Positions 1 to 8,193 of a stretch of 64,000 nt of DNA are shown piece by piece (position 1 is the stretch's first letter; each line of letters opens with the position of its first letter). The notes beneath the pieces were generated by a model that was not told the DNA's origin, searched no databases, and was given only the letters and a program-made list of their open reading frames with translations. The translations under genes were made by a program, and so were the position numbers. This DNA is from CAVQZA01 sp963718355 (GTDB lineage Bacteria > Actinomycetota > Thermoleophilia > Gaiellales > Gaiellaceae), in NCBI GenBank assembly GCA_963718355.1, contig CAVQZA010000019.1, positions 61,930 through 125,929 of the forward strand, in the 5' to 3' direction.

Positions 1-109
1 CTCAGGCAGGCTAGCCGACCGACCTGACGGACGAGACACCGCGCGGGCCGATGACGGCCGGGCCCAATCGTCGTAGTGTCTGCGCCAAATGCCGTCTCGC
101 AACGGGCCT

Positions 110-727
110 ATGGTTAGAGAGGTGCGCGGTTCCCTGCTTCGGTTGTGTGCGTGCGGTGTCGGCGTTGTTGCGCTCTCAGCTTGCGGGGGACCTAAACCGT
201 CAACGGCGAATGAAAGCAGCGTCCGTACCCCCGTTACGGCCCCGCCTGCGGCGGTCACAGACCCTTGTGCCGCAACCGCGGACGACCCCGATCCGTGTGC
301 TGCGCGATTCATGGTTTGGCTCGATGAGAGGGACCAGCTCGTGCAGGCGCTCAATGACGGAATAGGGATTTTCAAGTCGGGCAACTACGGCGCACGGGAG
401 CTAATCACTGAGTCGAACGACTCGAATAGCGGTATCGACGTGTTGGGTTCGCTCGACGCGCTCACCTATTGCAGCGACAACTTCGGCCGCCTCGGTCCGC
501 CGCCCGGCCGCGCTGACGACCACCGGGGTGACCGGCAGCAGTTCGCCGCCTATCGCGCCACGTGTCCAGCGTTCGAGGCCGCGGCAGCAGTAATCGACAA
601 AGGCCTCACGAATGAGACGCCGCCCGTGCTCGCGGTGGGGCAAGGACTTGTCTCCGAGGCCCTATCGGCCTACTGCAAGAGGGAAGGAATCTCTAGACAC
701 GCCTGCGACCGCGCGTGGCGTCGGTAG
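110..727 (+). CDS. Putative lipoprotein of unknown function
   Basis: A 205-residue protein from the ATG at 110. An in-frame ATG at 89 would add seven residues, but the shorter start places a basic n-region directly before a hydrophobic stretch and a lipobox (LSAC, cysteine near residue 25), so export and lipid anchoring are likely. After the signal comes a Ser/Thr/Pro-rich linker, then a domain with several cysteines (DPC, YCSD, ATCP, YCKR, HACD) that could form disulfides outside the cytoplasm. I recognise no family. Codon use is less GC-biased than in all following genes, and the gene sits on the foreign side of the broken peroxiredoxin gene, so it probably arrived by transfer. Confidence 0.6.
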   Translation: MVREVRGSLLRLCACGVGVVALSACGGPKPSTANESSVRTPVTAPPAAVTDPCAATADDPDPCAARFMVWLDERDQLVQALNDGIGIFKSGNYGARELITESNDSNSGIDVLGSLDALTYCSDNFGRLGPPPGRADDHRGDRQQFAAYRATCPAFEAAAAVIDKGLTNETPPVLAVGQGLVSEALSAYCKREGISRHACDRAWRR

Positions 728-777
728 GAGGGAGGCCGTCTACGTTCAATCAGCGCCGTCTAAACGAACTACTGTTA

Positions 778-912
778 TTACTTGCATAGCGTGTCGTCCT
801 TGGGGTAGAAGTAGATGACGACGGGTTTCCCGCGCAGGTCGGAGAGCCGGACGGTGGTGCCTTCGTCGCTCACGAGCACGAAGTCGGGAGCCGGCGTACC
901 TTCTTCAACCAT
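778..912 (-). pseudogene. Peroxiredoxin (Bcp/AhpC-TSA family), N-terminal fragment
   Basis: Reading down from the ATG at 912 (preceded by GAGAGGAC) gives 44 residues that match the start of Bcp-type thiol peroxidases: APDF, then LSDLRGKP, then IYFYPKDDT. In the family the next residues are PGCT with the peroxidatic cysteine. Here the homology stops exactly after DDT (about position 790) and the frame runs through Leu-Cys-Lys into TAA at 778. The fragment keeps its start and ribosome binding site but lacks the active site and about 110 residues, so it cannot be a working peroxidase. The break coincides with the change to lower-GC DNA to the left, which suggests insertion or rearrangement at this point, or an assembly join. 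Confidence 0.8.
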
Positions 913-945
913 GTCGCGTCCTCTCTGTAGTGTCAGCGCTCGACG

Positions 946-1302
946 ATGCTAACGGCGCACCACACCGTCGCATTCCTCGTGATCGCCGTGTGCGCCGTCG
1001 CCGGTGTCTGGGCGCTCGTCGCGTACCGGCGCGGGCGGACAGCCGGGCGCTCGCTCGCCCATCTGCTCGCGCTCGCGCAGACGCTGATCGTGGCGCAGGT
1101 CGCGCTCGGGCTGCTACTTCTCTCCGACCACCGCCGCGCGCCTGACCACCTCCACTACCTCTACGGGACGCTAGCGCTCGTGGCGATCCTCGCGCCGTGG
1201 CTCTACGCGCCGGCCGACGCGCGCCGGCGGCTCGCCTGGTTCGCGGGCGCGACGCTCGTTGCCGCTGCGCTCGCCGTCCGCGCCTACATGACCGCGACAT
1301 GA
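946..1302 (+). CDS. Small integral membrane protein, unknown function
   Basis: 118 residues with four predicted membrane segments (about residues 6-26, 40-58, 70-86 and 94-112) separated by short Arg-rich loops; a short HYLYGT segment precedes the third helix. No catalytic motif is visible and I recognise no named family. The stop codon overlaps the start of the next membrane protein in an ATGA arrangement, so the two are translationally coupled and probably act together. The start lies 34 bp from the divergent peroxiredoxin fragment. Confidence 0.65.
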   Translation: MLTAHHTVAFLVIAVCAVAGVWALVAYRRGRTAGRSLAHLLALAQTLIVAQVALGLLLLSDHRRAPDHLHYLYGTLALVAILAPWLYAPADARRRLAWFAGATLVAAALAVRAYMTAT

Positions 1303-1673
1303 GACGTTTCATCGCCGACATGAACCCGACGCTGCGCGGCTTCATCCTGATCGCGATCATCGCGGGCGTGATCGTCGCGCTCTCGCTGGGCCCGGCGCTC
1401 GGGACGATCTTCTTCATCGTGCAGCTCGTCCTGCTCGTGGTGCTCGTCGTATTCCTGTACCGCCTCTGGCGCGAGCGGCGTGGGCAGATCGCGATGTGGC
1501 CGCGCCGCGCGCAGATCGTGTTCTACGGCTCGGCGGCGGTGATCGTTGCGGACATCGTCGGCTACACGTTCTTCGCCCACGGAGGCCTCGACGCGCTCGC
1601 GTTCATCGGGGTGCTCGCGCTCTGCGGCTTCGCGATGGTGCGGGTCTGGCTCGACCAGCGCTCCGCGTTCTAG
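1299..1673 (+). CDS. Small integral membrane protein, unknown function
   Basis: 124 residues from the ATG at 1299, which overlaps the upstream stop (ATGA). Four hydrophobic segments are visible (about residues 12-30, 34-52, 70-88 and 93-111) with a basic loop RLWRERRG between the second and third. The family is not recognised. The stop TAG overlaps by four bases the stop of the convergent zinc-ribbon gene, so no separate terminator fits between them. Confidence 0.65.
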   Translation: MRRFIADMNPTLRGFILIAIIAGVIVALSLGPALGTIFFIVQLVLLVVLVVFLYRLWRERRGQIAMWPRRAQIVFYGSAAVIVADIVGYTFFAHGGLDALAFIGVLALCGFAMVRVWLDQRSAF

Positions 1674-2293
1674 GGACGCAGCTCGCCCTGGAGCGCGCGG
1701 ACCGAGCTCCTGTACTCATCGGCGCGCGTGGCGAAGAGCGTCACCGCAGCTGCGAGCCGTCCGCCGCGGCTCGTGAGCGTGTAGCCGTCGGCCCGGAGCG
1801 CGGCGACCTCCGCATCGACCGTGGCGAGCGCCGCCTTGCCGGCCGCAGTGCCGCCGCCCGCGAGTCGTTTTGCGAGCTCGACCGCGTCGTTCTGAAGCGA
1901 CGTCGCTGCCGTGGTGAACCTCGTGCTCTGGCTCTCCAGCGTCGAAGCAGCCTGTCGCAGCTCGTCGGAGCTGGCGAGCAGCGGATTGATCTGCCTCAGC
2001 ACCGCGTCGACCCGCGCCATGACCTGGCCGCGATGGCCGGACAATGCGTGCGAGGTAGAGAGCGTCGCGCGCAGCTCTGCAACGCGAGTCTGCGCGGCGA
2101 CGAGCTCGCGGTTCGCGCTGCGATGCGCGGAGACCTCGCGTCGCCACCCGGTCGCGCACAGCGCTAGCAGCGCGGCGAGCGCGACGATGCCGAGGACGAC
2201 GATCCAGCGCCAGTGCTGCGACGGGCGCGACGAGCCGGCGTCCAGCGTGAGAGGCGACCCGCACCGCGTGCAGAACGCGTCGCCGACGCCCAC
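1670..2293 (-). CDS. Zinc-ribbon membrane-anchored coiled-coil protein
   Basis: From the GTG at 2293 the protein has 207 residues: half of a zinc ribbon (FCTRCG), one membrane segment (about residues 30-48) and a long Ala/Leu/Glu-rich helical region likely to form a coiled coil. The other ribbon knuckle, CPRC, is encoded in the same frame just upstream (2303-2314), so the real protein almost certainly starts earlier, yet no ATG, GTG or TTG occurs in that frame before the upstream stop. A purine-rich AAAGGGGAG followed by an in-frame ATC is the only start-like site. Either a rare start codon or a sequence error hides the true N-terminus. Function unknown; cytoplasmic ribbon plus an outside helical domain is typical of envelope sensors or scaffolds. 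Confidence 0.6.
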   Translation of the reverse strand: MGVGDAFCTRCGSPLTLDAGSSRPSQHWRWIVVLGIVALAALLALCATGWRREVSAHRSANRELVAAQTRVAELRATLSTSHALSGHRGQVMARVDAVLRQINPLLASSDELRQAASTLESQSTRFTTAATSLQNDAVELAKRLAGGGTAAGKAALATVDAEVAALRADGYTLTSRGGRLAAAVTLFATRADEYRSSVRALQGELRP

Positions 2294-2404
2294 CGGCGCG
2301 TAACAGCGCGGGCATTTCGGCGCACCGGGCGGCGTGTGCCCCGTTCCCTCTTCTCGCTGGATGACTCCCCTTTCTCCGGCGCAGTGTTGCGCGCGCGCCG
2401 GATG

Positions 2405-3553
2405 TCAAGGCCGTGCGTCGACCTCGACCGGGCCGGGGACGTGCACGTCGTGGCTCGGCTGGAAGAACCGCTGTGCGATCGCGGTCGGCACGATCGCGGA
2501 GAGCACGACAGCCGCGAGCAGCACTGAGAACTGCTTCTGGTCGAGGATCCCGGAGGTCAGCCCGTACAGCGCCGCGATCGCTCCGAACGTGAGCCCGGTC
2601 GAGAGCAGGAGCGTCGTGAACGTCTCGTACGGCGCGCAGTAGCGGCGCGCGATCGGGAAGACGCCGAGCAGCTTCGGCGCCATCTTCCCGGCGAAGAGCA
2701 GGAGCACGACGCCGAGGTTCGCCCACACCGCCGAGGCCGACACGCTCATTCCGCCGCGGAAGAAGAAGAACGGCGTCAGAAACGCGAAGGCGACGATGCG
2801 CATCCGGTGCTGCTCGGCCCGGTGCTTCGCGTAGTGGCCGCTCATGACGAGTCCGAGGATGAACGCCGGCAGCACGGCGTGGGAGTGCGCCCGCGCCGCG
2901 AGCCACATGAACAGGAACAGCACCGCGAACACGAGCTTGATCTCCGGCTCCGTCACGCGGTCGCCGTAGCGAGAGAAGAACCACGGGGCGAGCTTCGGCA
3001 GTCCAACGACGACGCCGATCGAGACGAGTGCGAACGGGACGATCCAGAGCCCCGGCTTGATGAAGAGCACCGTCAGCGCGAGGACGGTGCCGAGATTCGT
3101 GACGAAGGTCGCCGACATCAGCCGCTTGCCCACGAGCGACCGGTTCAGGCCGGTCTCGACGAGCAGTGCGTAGATCACCGCGAGGCTCGCCTCCGAAAGC
3201 GTGATCCCGGCGATCTCCGCCTGGCGATGGTTCCAGCCGAGCCCGTAGTAGGCGAGCAGGCCGACGACGACGAACGGCGCCCCGAACGACACGGCGCCGA
3301 TCGCGAGCGACGAGCGCCACTCGGCCCGCAGTTGCGGCGTGTCGACCTCGGCGCCCGCAAGGAATGCGAGGACGACTCCAGCGAACGTCGCGATGAACGT
3401 CATCCAGTCGGGCGCGGCGATGTGGAACGAGTTTCCGACGACGAAGCCGAGTGCGAGCTCGACTACCGCGACCGAGAGGCCGACCTCAACCGAGAACATC
3501 GCCGCGAGGAGGATCGATCCTCCGAGAACCGCTGCTATTGCAAGACCGCTCAT
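2405..3553 (-). CDS. Cation:proton antiporter, CPA2 family (Na+/H+ exchanger domain)
   Basis: About 382 residues with 11-12 membrane helices. The conserved segment LAGAEVDTPQL, the stretch ITLSEASLAVIYALL, and the half-channel FFFRGGMSVS are typical of the sodium/hydrogen exchanger domain of KefB/NapA-like CPA2 transporters. There is no C-terminal TrkA-N domain, so it is the transporter core only. I chose the ATG at 3553 because GGGAGG lies six to seven bases upstream; an in-frame ATG at 3592 has no such site. It likely exchanges Na+ or K+ for protons at the cytoplasmic membrane; the ion cannot be told from sequence. Confidence 0.85.
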   Translation of the reverse strand: MSGLAIAAVLGGSILLAAMFSVEVGLSVAVVELALGFVVGNSFHIAAPDWMTFIATFAGVVLAFLAGAEVDTPQLRAEWRSSLAIGAVSFGAPFVVVGLLAYYGLGWNHRQAEIAGITLSEASLAVIYALLVETGLNRSLVGKRLMSATFVTNLGTVLALTVLFIKPGLWIVPFALVSIGVVVGLPKLAPWFFSRYGDRVTEPEIKLVFAVLFLFMWLAARAHSHAVLPAFILGLVMSGHYAKHRAEQHRMRIVAFAFLTPFFFFRGGMSVSASAVWANLGVVLLLFAGKMAPKLLGVFPIARRYCAPYETFTTLLLSTGLTFGAIAALYGLTSGILDQKQFSVLLAAVVLSAIVPTAIAQRFFQPSHDVHVPGPVEVDARP

Positions 3554-3645
3554 CTCTACCTCCCGGAAAGGGGGACTGGGGGTAGAGGCCATCAGCTCCC
3601 GAGAGAGCGGTTAAGCGCGAGCCTCATCGCGCGTGCGGCGGGCGA

Positions 3646-3673
3646 ACTATAGCGGGCCGTGCAGGAGGCGCAA
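3646..3673 (-). promoter_or_regulatory. Sigma-70-type promoter for the antiporter gene
   Basis: Read on the minus strand: TTGCGC, 16 bases, then TATAGT, followed by about 85 nt of leader before the ATG at 3553. This gene therefore has a conventional leader and Shine-Dalgarno sequence, unlike many neighbours. Confidence 0.5.
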
Positions 3674-3684
3674 GAGCTCGCCAG

Positions 3685-4164
3685 CTAGAGCCGCTCGCGC
3701 GCCGCGGCGATGATCTGCTCGGCCTCGGAGCGGTTGCCGAAGCCGTGCGTCTCGGTCTCCTTGTGCTCGAGCTGCTTGTAGACCTGGAAGAAGTGCTCGA
3801 TCTCGTCGCGAAACTCGGGCTGGATGTCGTGCACGTCGTGGACGCGCATGAAGCTCGGATCCTTCAGCGGCACGCAGATCACCTTCTCGTCCGGGCCTTT
3901 CTCGTCGGCCATGTGGAAGACGCCTACGGCGCGGGCGCGGATGCGGCAGCCGGGGAAGGTGGGGTCGCCGACGAGCACCAGTGCGTCTAGCGGGTCGCCG
4001 TCGGCGCCCAGCGTGCCCTCGATGAAGCCGTAGTCGGCGGGGTAGCTCATCGAGGTGAACAGGCGCCGGTCGAGCATGATCGTGCCGGACTCCGGGTCGA
4101 GCTCGTACTTGTTGCGCGAGCCCCCGGGAATCTCGACGAAGACGATCAGCGGGTCGTCGGTCAC
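3685..4164 (-). CDS. ppa: Inorganic pyrophosphatase (family I)
   Basis: 159 residues, the usual length of bacterial soluble pyrophosphatases. It hydrolyses PPi to two phosphates in the cytoplasm, pulling biosynthetic reactions forward. Family signatures are intact: EIPGGSRNKYE near the N-terminus, YPADYGFIEGT, the metal-binding DGDPLDALV, and later the lysine in ADEKGPDEKVICV. Translation starts at a GTG one base after the stop of hemQ, so the two form a pair. No separate promoter is seen. Confidence 0.97.
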   Translation of the reverse strand: MTDDPLIVFVEIPGGSRNKYELDPESGTIMLDRRLFTSMSYPADYGFIEGTLGADGDPLDALVLVGDPTFPGCRIRARAVGVFHMADEKGPDEKVICVPLKDPSFMRVHDVHDIQPEFRDEIEHFFQVYKQLEHKETETHGFGNRSEAEQIIAAARERL

Positions 4165-4165
4165 G

Positions 4166-4876
4166 TTACGCCTGGACGCGGGCCGAGGCGCCGTCGAGCG
4201 CGTCGAGCGCGGCGCGGATCTCCATCAGCTGCCCGACGAAGATCGGCGTGTCGCGCTCGGTCCAGCGTGATGCCTCGCTCTCGCGGAGGGTCATCATCAG
4301 GTGCATGAAGTCGGACGGCTCCTCGCACTCGAACGCCGGCATGAACTCCTGGTCGTCGAGGCCGAACGAATAGGTGGTGTGGTTCGTGATGGTGACGAAG
4401 CGCGAGCCGATCTCGGCGTGCTCCCGCATCGCCGCCGAGCGCTCCTCGAAGGTCAGGAAGTACCAGGGCCGCGTCTTCACGAACGGATAGACGACGAGAT
4501 ACGGCGCACCCCGCGGAATGATGCGGCCCTGCCGGACGCGCTTCTTGTCGGTGTAGACCGAGGGCTTCGTCGTCGCGAGGTACGAGTACGGCGTCTCGAG
4601 CCAGCCGGCGAGCGGCGTCGCGTTCAGCGCCGAGCCGAGCTCGCCGAGGTCGTCGTAGCGCTCCGTGATCTTCCAGAAGAAGAAGTCGGCGTCGGGCCGC
4701 ACGCCGGTGACCGAGTAGACGCGCAGGCCTTCCATCCGCCCGGCCCAGTCCTCGACGGTCTCGGCGAAGGCCTCCTTCGAGGCGGCGCGCTCGTCGTCGG
4801 GAAGCCGGCGCCAGGCCGGATCGACCTTGTAGAAGGTGTACGCGATGTACTGGCCGCTCGGGGCTGCTTGCTCCAC
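4166..4876 (-). CDS. hemQ: Coproheme decarboxylase HemQ (chlorite dismutase family)
   Basis: 236 residues, GTG start. HemQ carries out the last step of the coproporphyrin-dependent haem pathway used by Gram-positives: oxidative decarboxylation of Fe-coproporphyrin III to haem b. The family hallmarks are present: tyrosine of YPFVK (about residue 130, the catalytic Tyr position), PWYFL, the candidate axial histidine in MREHAEIG (about 153), then TTYSFGLDDQEFMPAFE. No GX arginine typical of true chlorite dismutases is evident, which favours HemQ. A TAGGAT box seven bases before the start suggests a leaderless message; ppa follows one base downstream. Confidence 0.9.
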   Translation of the reverse strand: MEQAAPSGQYIAYTFYKVDPAWRRLPDDERAASKEAFAETVEDWAGRMEGLRVYSVTGVRPDADFFFWKITERYDDLGELGSALNATPLAGWLETPYSYLATTKPSVYTDKKRVRQGRIIPRGAPYLVVYPFVKTRPWYFLTFEERSAAMREHAEIGSRFVTITNHTTYSFGLDDQEFMPAFECEEPSDFMHLMMTLRESEASRWTERDTPIFVGQLMEIRAALDALDGASARVQA

Positions 4877-4883
4877 GGCGTAA

Positions 4884-4889
4884 ATCCTA
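4884..4889 (-). promoter_or_regulatory. -10 box (TAGGAT) for leaderless hemQ
   Basis: TAGGAT lies 7 nt before the GTG of hemQ and overlaps the stop codon of the upstream gene. No Shine-Dalgarno sequence is present. Confidence 0.45.
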
Positions 4890-6305
4890 GTTGAGCCGGA
4901 ACTGCTTCCCGGTCAACGAGGTCGCCGGGCCCGGGTTGACCGGCGCGATCAGGCTCACCTTGACCTGGTAGATGCCGGGGCGCTGCTTGGGGAACAGGAT
5001 CCCGCCGGGCACCCCGCCGGTGACGCGCCCGCGCACGGTCGTCGTCGCGCCGGTGCTCACCCGCACGAGCCGGGCGATGTAGGTGCAGTCGATGTTGCAC
5101 GTGACGCCGAAGTGCGTCGCCGCGATCCGCGAAACCGTCGCCTTGACCCGCAGATGGAGCCCTGAGCAGCGCGCGACGATCCCGCGCCGGGACTCCACGG
5201 CGGCGGTGCGCACCACGTCGCGGCTCGGCTTCGGCGTGCCGTTCGCGTAGTAGACGCCGGACTGCCAGCCGGCGAGCGCGGGCTCGTCGACGACGTGGAA
5301 GACGAGCAGTCCCATTACGTTCGGCTGGCAGAAGGCGAGCTGGACCGCCTGGCTGTAGTAGAGCGCCTGCGTGGCCTCGTCGACCGGCTTGGTGGTCGCC
5401 GGCTCGGTGCCGGTGTAGAGCTGCGCCTTTGCCGGCGGGATCTGTGACTCGACGCCGAACTCCCCGTAGAGGATCGGCAGGGTCGAGCCGGGCTGGCCCG
5501 TGCCGTCGAACGCGGTGCCGAGGAGCGTCACGAGCTTGCCGTAGTCGGCGAGCGAGACCGACGTCGTCTTTGGGTGCTGCGTGGACGGCGACTCGGAGGA
5601 GTTGTCCTCGTAGACGTGCTGGACGTAGACGTCCATGATCGGATCGGTGCGGCCGCTGGCGCGGTACGCGGCGCCCAGGTCCTTGATGAAGACGGTGGGG
5701 GAGTGCGTGTCGCGGCCGGTGCCCGGCTTGTCGCCGCCCCGCGGGGAGACGGCGCCGCCGTAGACCATGATCGAGGGCGACGCGGCCTTGAGCGCGTCAT
5801 AGGTGAGCGCGAGCAGCGACTCGTAGGCGGGCGCGGCGGCATCGGTGCCGTCGGCGTTGAACTGCGGAAGCCAGTAGCGGTTGAGGTTCGGCTCGTTGCC
5901 GACGATCACGCCCTCGATTCCCGGCACCTTGGTCACGACGGCCGCGGCGAACTGGGAGAACTGTGTCTGCATGTCGTTCCCGAGCGGCGTCGTCTTCGAG
6001 CCGAACGGCATCACCGTCACGAGGACGCGCATCCCGGAGAGGTCGGCGGCGGTGACGACATTCGAGAGCGCCGTGACGTCGTCGGCCGTCGGCCCGGTCT
6101 CGCCGGGCGCCCAGATCTCGGTCACGCGGATCGTGTCGAACCCGGCCAGTCGCGCGAGGGTCATCTGCGCCTTGGCCTGAACCAGGCTGGTCGAGCGCGG
6201 GGCGTCCTCGACGGCGCCGATCCGCATCGATGGTCCGCCCGCGTGCGCGGGCGCAGCGAGCGCGAGCGAGGCGACGAGCCCGCAGGCCGCAGAGATCCAT
6301 CTCAC
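4887..6305 (-). CDS. Secreted glycoside-hydrolase-like TIM-barrel protein
   Basis: About 472 residues from a GTG at 6305, giving a clean signal peptide that ends at AHA; an in-frame ATG at 6341 would overlap the uvrC start and add hydrophilic residues before the signal. The barrel (about residues 25-340) resembles clan GH-A glycosidases: VGNEPNLNRYW carries the candidate acid/base glutamate after Asn, and ILYGEFGVES the candidate nucleophile glutamate. A beta-rich domain of about 90 residues with two cysteines (CNIDC) follows. It has a paralogue at 40040-41488 with the same layout. Substrate unknown; a surface polysaccharide is plausible. Confidence 0.75.
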   Translation of the reverse strand: MRWISAACGLVASLALAAPAHAGGPSMRIGAVEDAPRSTSLVQAKAQMTLARLAGFDTIRVTEIWAPGETGPTADDVTALSNVVTAADLSGMRVLVTVMPFGSKTTPLGNDMQTQFSQFAAAVVTKVPGIEGVIVGNEPNLNRYWLPQFNADGTDAAAPAYESLLALTYDALKAASPSIMVYGGAVSPRGGDKPGTGRDTHSPTVFIKDLGAAYRASGRTDPIMDVYVQHVYEDNSSESPSTQHPKTTSVSLADYGKLVTLLGTAFDGTGQPGSTLPILYGEFGVESQIPPAKAQLYTGTEPATTKPVDEATQALYYSQAVQLAFCQPNVMGLLVFHVVDEPALAGWQSGVYYANGTPKPSRDVVRTAAVESRRGIVARCSGLHLRVKATVSRIAATHFGVTCNIDCTYIARLVRVSTGATTTVRGRVTGGVPGGILFPKQRPGIYQVKVSLIAPVNPGPATSLTGKQFRLN

Positions 6306-6326
6306 GGGCTCACGGTAGCTGGGGGC

Positions 6327-6332
6327 TAGGCT
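6327..6332 (+). promoter_or_regulatory. -10 box (TAGGCT) for leaderless uvrC
   Basis: TAGGCT ends 7 nt before the uvrC ATG; there is no room for, and no sign of, a Shine-Dalgarno sequence. Confidence 0.45.
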
Positions 6333-6339
6333 AGACCGC

Positions 6340-8193
6340 ATGGAGAACTCGCCTCTTCAGACCCAGTTGAAGGCCCTTCCGGCCAAGCCCGGGGTGTACC
6401 TGTTCCGCGACGTGAAGGGCGACGTGATCTATGTCGGGAAGGCGAAAACGCTGCGCTCGCGCGTCCGCCACTACTTCCAGAAAGGCGGCGACGGGCGCAT
6501 GCAGTCGGCGCAGCTCGCGGGTCGCGTGACCGGGGTCGAAGTGATCGTCACGGGCACCGAGGCGGAGGCGCTCCACCTCGAGCAGAACCTGATCAAGCGC
6601 TACCGCCCGTCGTTCAACGTCAGGCTGCGCGACGACAAGTCGTTCCCTTACATCGCGGTTACGGTCGAGGACGAATATCCCCGAGTGATGTTCACTCGCG
6701 AGCGGCACCGGCGCGGCGTCGTCTACTTCGGTCCCTACGCGAATGCGAAGAAGGTGCGCGAGACGCTCGACGTCCTGAATCGCGTCTTCCCGTACCGGCC
6801 GTGCGAGGGGCCGACACCGGGTCGCCGTTCCGGGATCCCCTGCCTCGACTACCACATCGAGCGCTGCCTGGCACCCTGCGTCGGCTACGTCACGAAGGAG
6901 GACTACCGCGCAGTGATCGACGGCGTGATCGAGTTCCTGTCGGGCGACACGATGCCGATCCAGCGCGAGCTCGAGCGCCGGATGAACGAGGCCGCGGCTG
7001 ACGAGCGCTTCGAGGAGGCGGCGAGGCATCGCAATCGCCTGTTCGCAGTCCAGCACCTCGCCGAGCGGCAGGCGGCGGACCGTCGCGCGGTCGGCACCGT
7101 CGACGTGCTGGGCCTCGCGATCGACGAGGACCGCGCTGCGGTGCAGGTGTTCCCGCTGCGCGACGGCAAGATGGTCGACCGCTACGCTTTCCATCTCGAG
7201 AACGTGGCCGGGCAGGACGAGGCGACGATCGTCGAGGCGTTCTGCCTCGAGTACTACGGCTCGTCGCCGAGCGTGCCGCCGCAGCTCGTCGTGCCGCGCG
7301 GGCTCGGCGATCTCGGCGCGCTCGAGGAGTTCCTCTCGGAGAAGCGGGGATCGCGCGTCGAGATCCGCGCCGCCGAGCGCGGCGACAAGCGGCGGCTCCA
7401 GGAGCTCGCCACGCAAAACGCGGTGCTCGCGCTCGAGGCCGAGGCGGCGGGCGCGGAGTCACGTCGCATGCGCCGCGTCGAGGCGCTCGAGGAGCTGCGC
7501 GAGGTCCTGAACCTGGAGAGCCTGCCGCTGCGGATCGAGTGCTTCGACATCTCGACGACGATGGGCGAGGAGAACGTAGGCTCGATGGTCGTGTTCCAGG
7601 ACGGCCAGCCGAAGAAGGCGCACTACCGCAAGTTCGCGGTACGCGGCCAGGTGGGCATGGACGATTTTGCCGCGATGGCGGAGGTCGTCTCGCGCCGCTT
7701 CGCCCGGCTCGCCGCGCCGCCGGGCGACGACTATGACGAGAGCTTTGCGGCGACTCCGAACCTCGTCGTCGTCGACGGCGGCAAGGGCCAGCTCTCGGCT
7801 GCGCTCGAGGCGATGGAGGCCTATGACCTGCCGAGGGTCGCCGTGATCTCGCTCGCGAAGCGCGTCGAGGAGGTCTTCGTGCCGGGCCGCTCGGAGCCGA
7901 TCGTGCTCGATCGCCGCTTGCCCGGCCTCCAGCTGCTCCAGCGGATCCGTGACGAGGCGCACCGCTTCGCGATCGGCTTCAACCGCCAGCGCCGCGAGAC
8001 GAAGGCGTTCAAGACGCTCTTCGACGACCTGCCCGGCGTCGGGCCGGCGCGGCGGCGCGCGCTACTCCAGCACTTCGGCTCGCCCGAGCGGATCCTCGCC
8101 GCAAGTGAGCAGGAGCTCGAAGGAGTGCCGGGCCTGCCGGCCAAGACTGCGCGCACCGTGTACGCGCAACTCCACCGGACGGGCGGGGCATGA
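6340..8193 (+). CDS. uvrC: Excinuclease ABC subunit C
   Basis: 617 residues. UvrC makes both incisions around a lesion in nucleotide excision repair, recruited by UvrB. Domains in order: GIY-YIG nuclease (about 12-95, KPGVYLFRDVKG and IYVGKA), a cysteine-containing linker (GIPCLDYHIERCLAPC), UVR/UvrB-binding helix (about 205-235), RNase H-like nuclease (about 380-540, with CFDIS and VVDGGKGQL), and C-terminal helix-hairpin-helix (DLPGVGPARRRALL). Nothing essential is missing. Its last codons overlap the next gene (ATGA). In many actinobacteria uvrC is followed by rapZ, yvcK and whiA; only whiA is nearby here. Confidence 0.97.
   Translation: MENSPLQTQLKALPAKPGVYLFRDVKGDVIYVGKAKTLRSRVRHYFQKGGDGRMQSAQLAGRVTGVEVIVTGTEAEALHLEQNLIKRYRPSFNVRLRDDKSFPYIAVTVEDEYPRVMFTRERHRRGVVYFGPYANAKKVRETLDVLNRVFPYRPCEGPTPGRRSGIPCLDYHIERCLAPCVGYVTKEDYRAVIDGVIEFLSGDTMPIQRELERRMNEAAADERFEEAARHRNRLFAVQHLAERQAADRRAVGTVDVLGLAIDEDRAAVQVFPLRDGKMVDRYAFHLENVAGQDEATIVEAFCLEYYGSSPSVPPQLVVPRGLGDLGALEEFLSEKRGSRVEIRAAERGDKRRLQELATQNAVLALEAEAAGAESRRMRRVEALEELREVLNLESLPLRIECFDISTTMGEENVGSMVVFQDGQPKKAHYRKFAVRGQVGMDDFAAMAEVVSRRFARLAAPPGDDYDESFAATPNLVVVDGGKGQLSAALEAMEAYDLPRVAVISLAKRVEEVFVPGRSEPIVLDRRLPGLQLLQRIRDEAHRFAIGFNRQRRETKAFKTLFDDLPGVGPARRRALLQHFGSPERILAASEQELEGVPGLPAKTARTVYAQLHRTGGA

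Noticed and set aside
1716..3320. Very long open frames opposite or across known genes (also 9692-10819, 15356-16783, 52995-54707, 61741-63837)
   Set aside because: High GC makes stop codons rare on all frames; these are Arg/Ala/Asp-rich shadows of the zinc-ribbon/antiporter, pruA, gpmI, carB and infB genes, with no motifs of their own.
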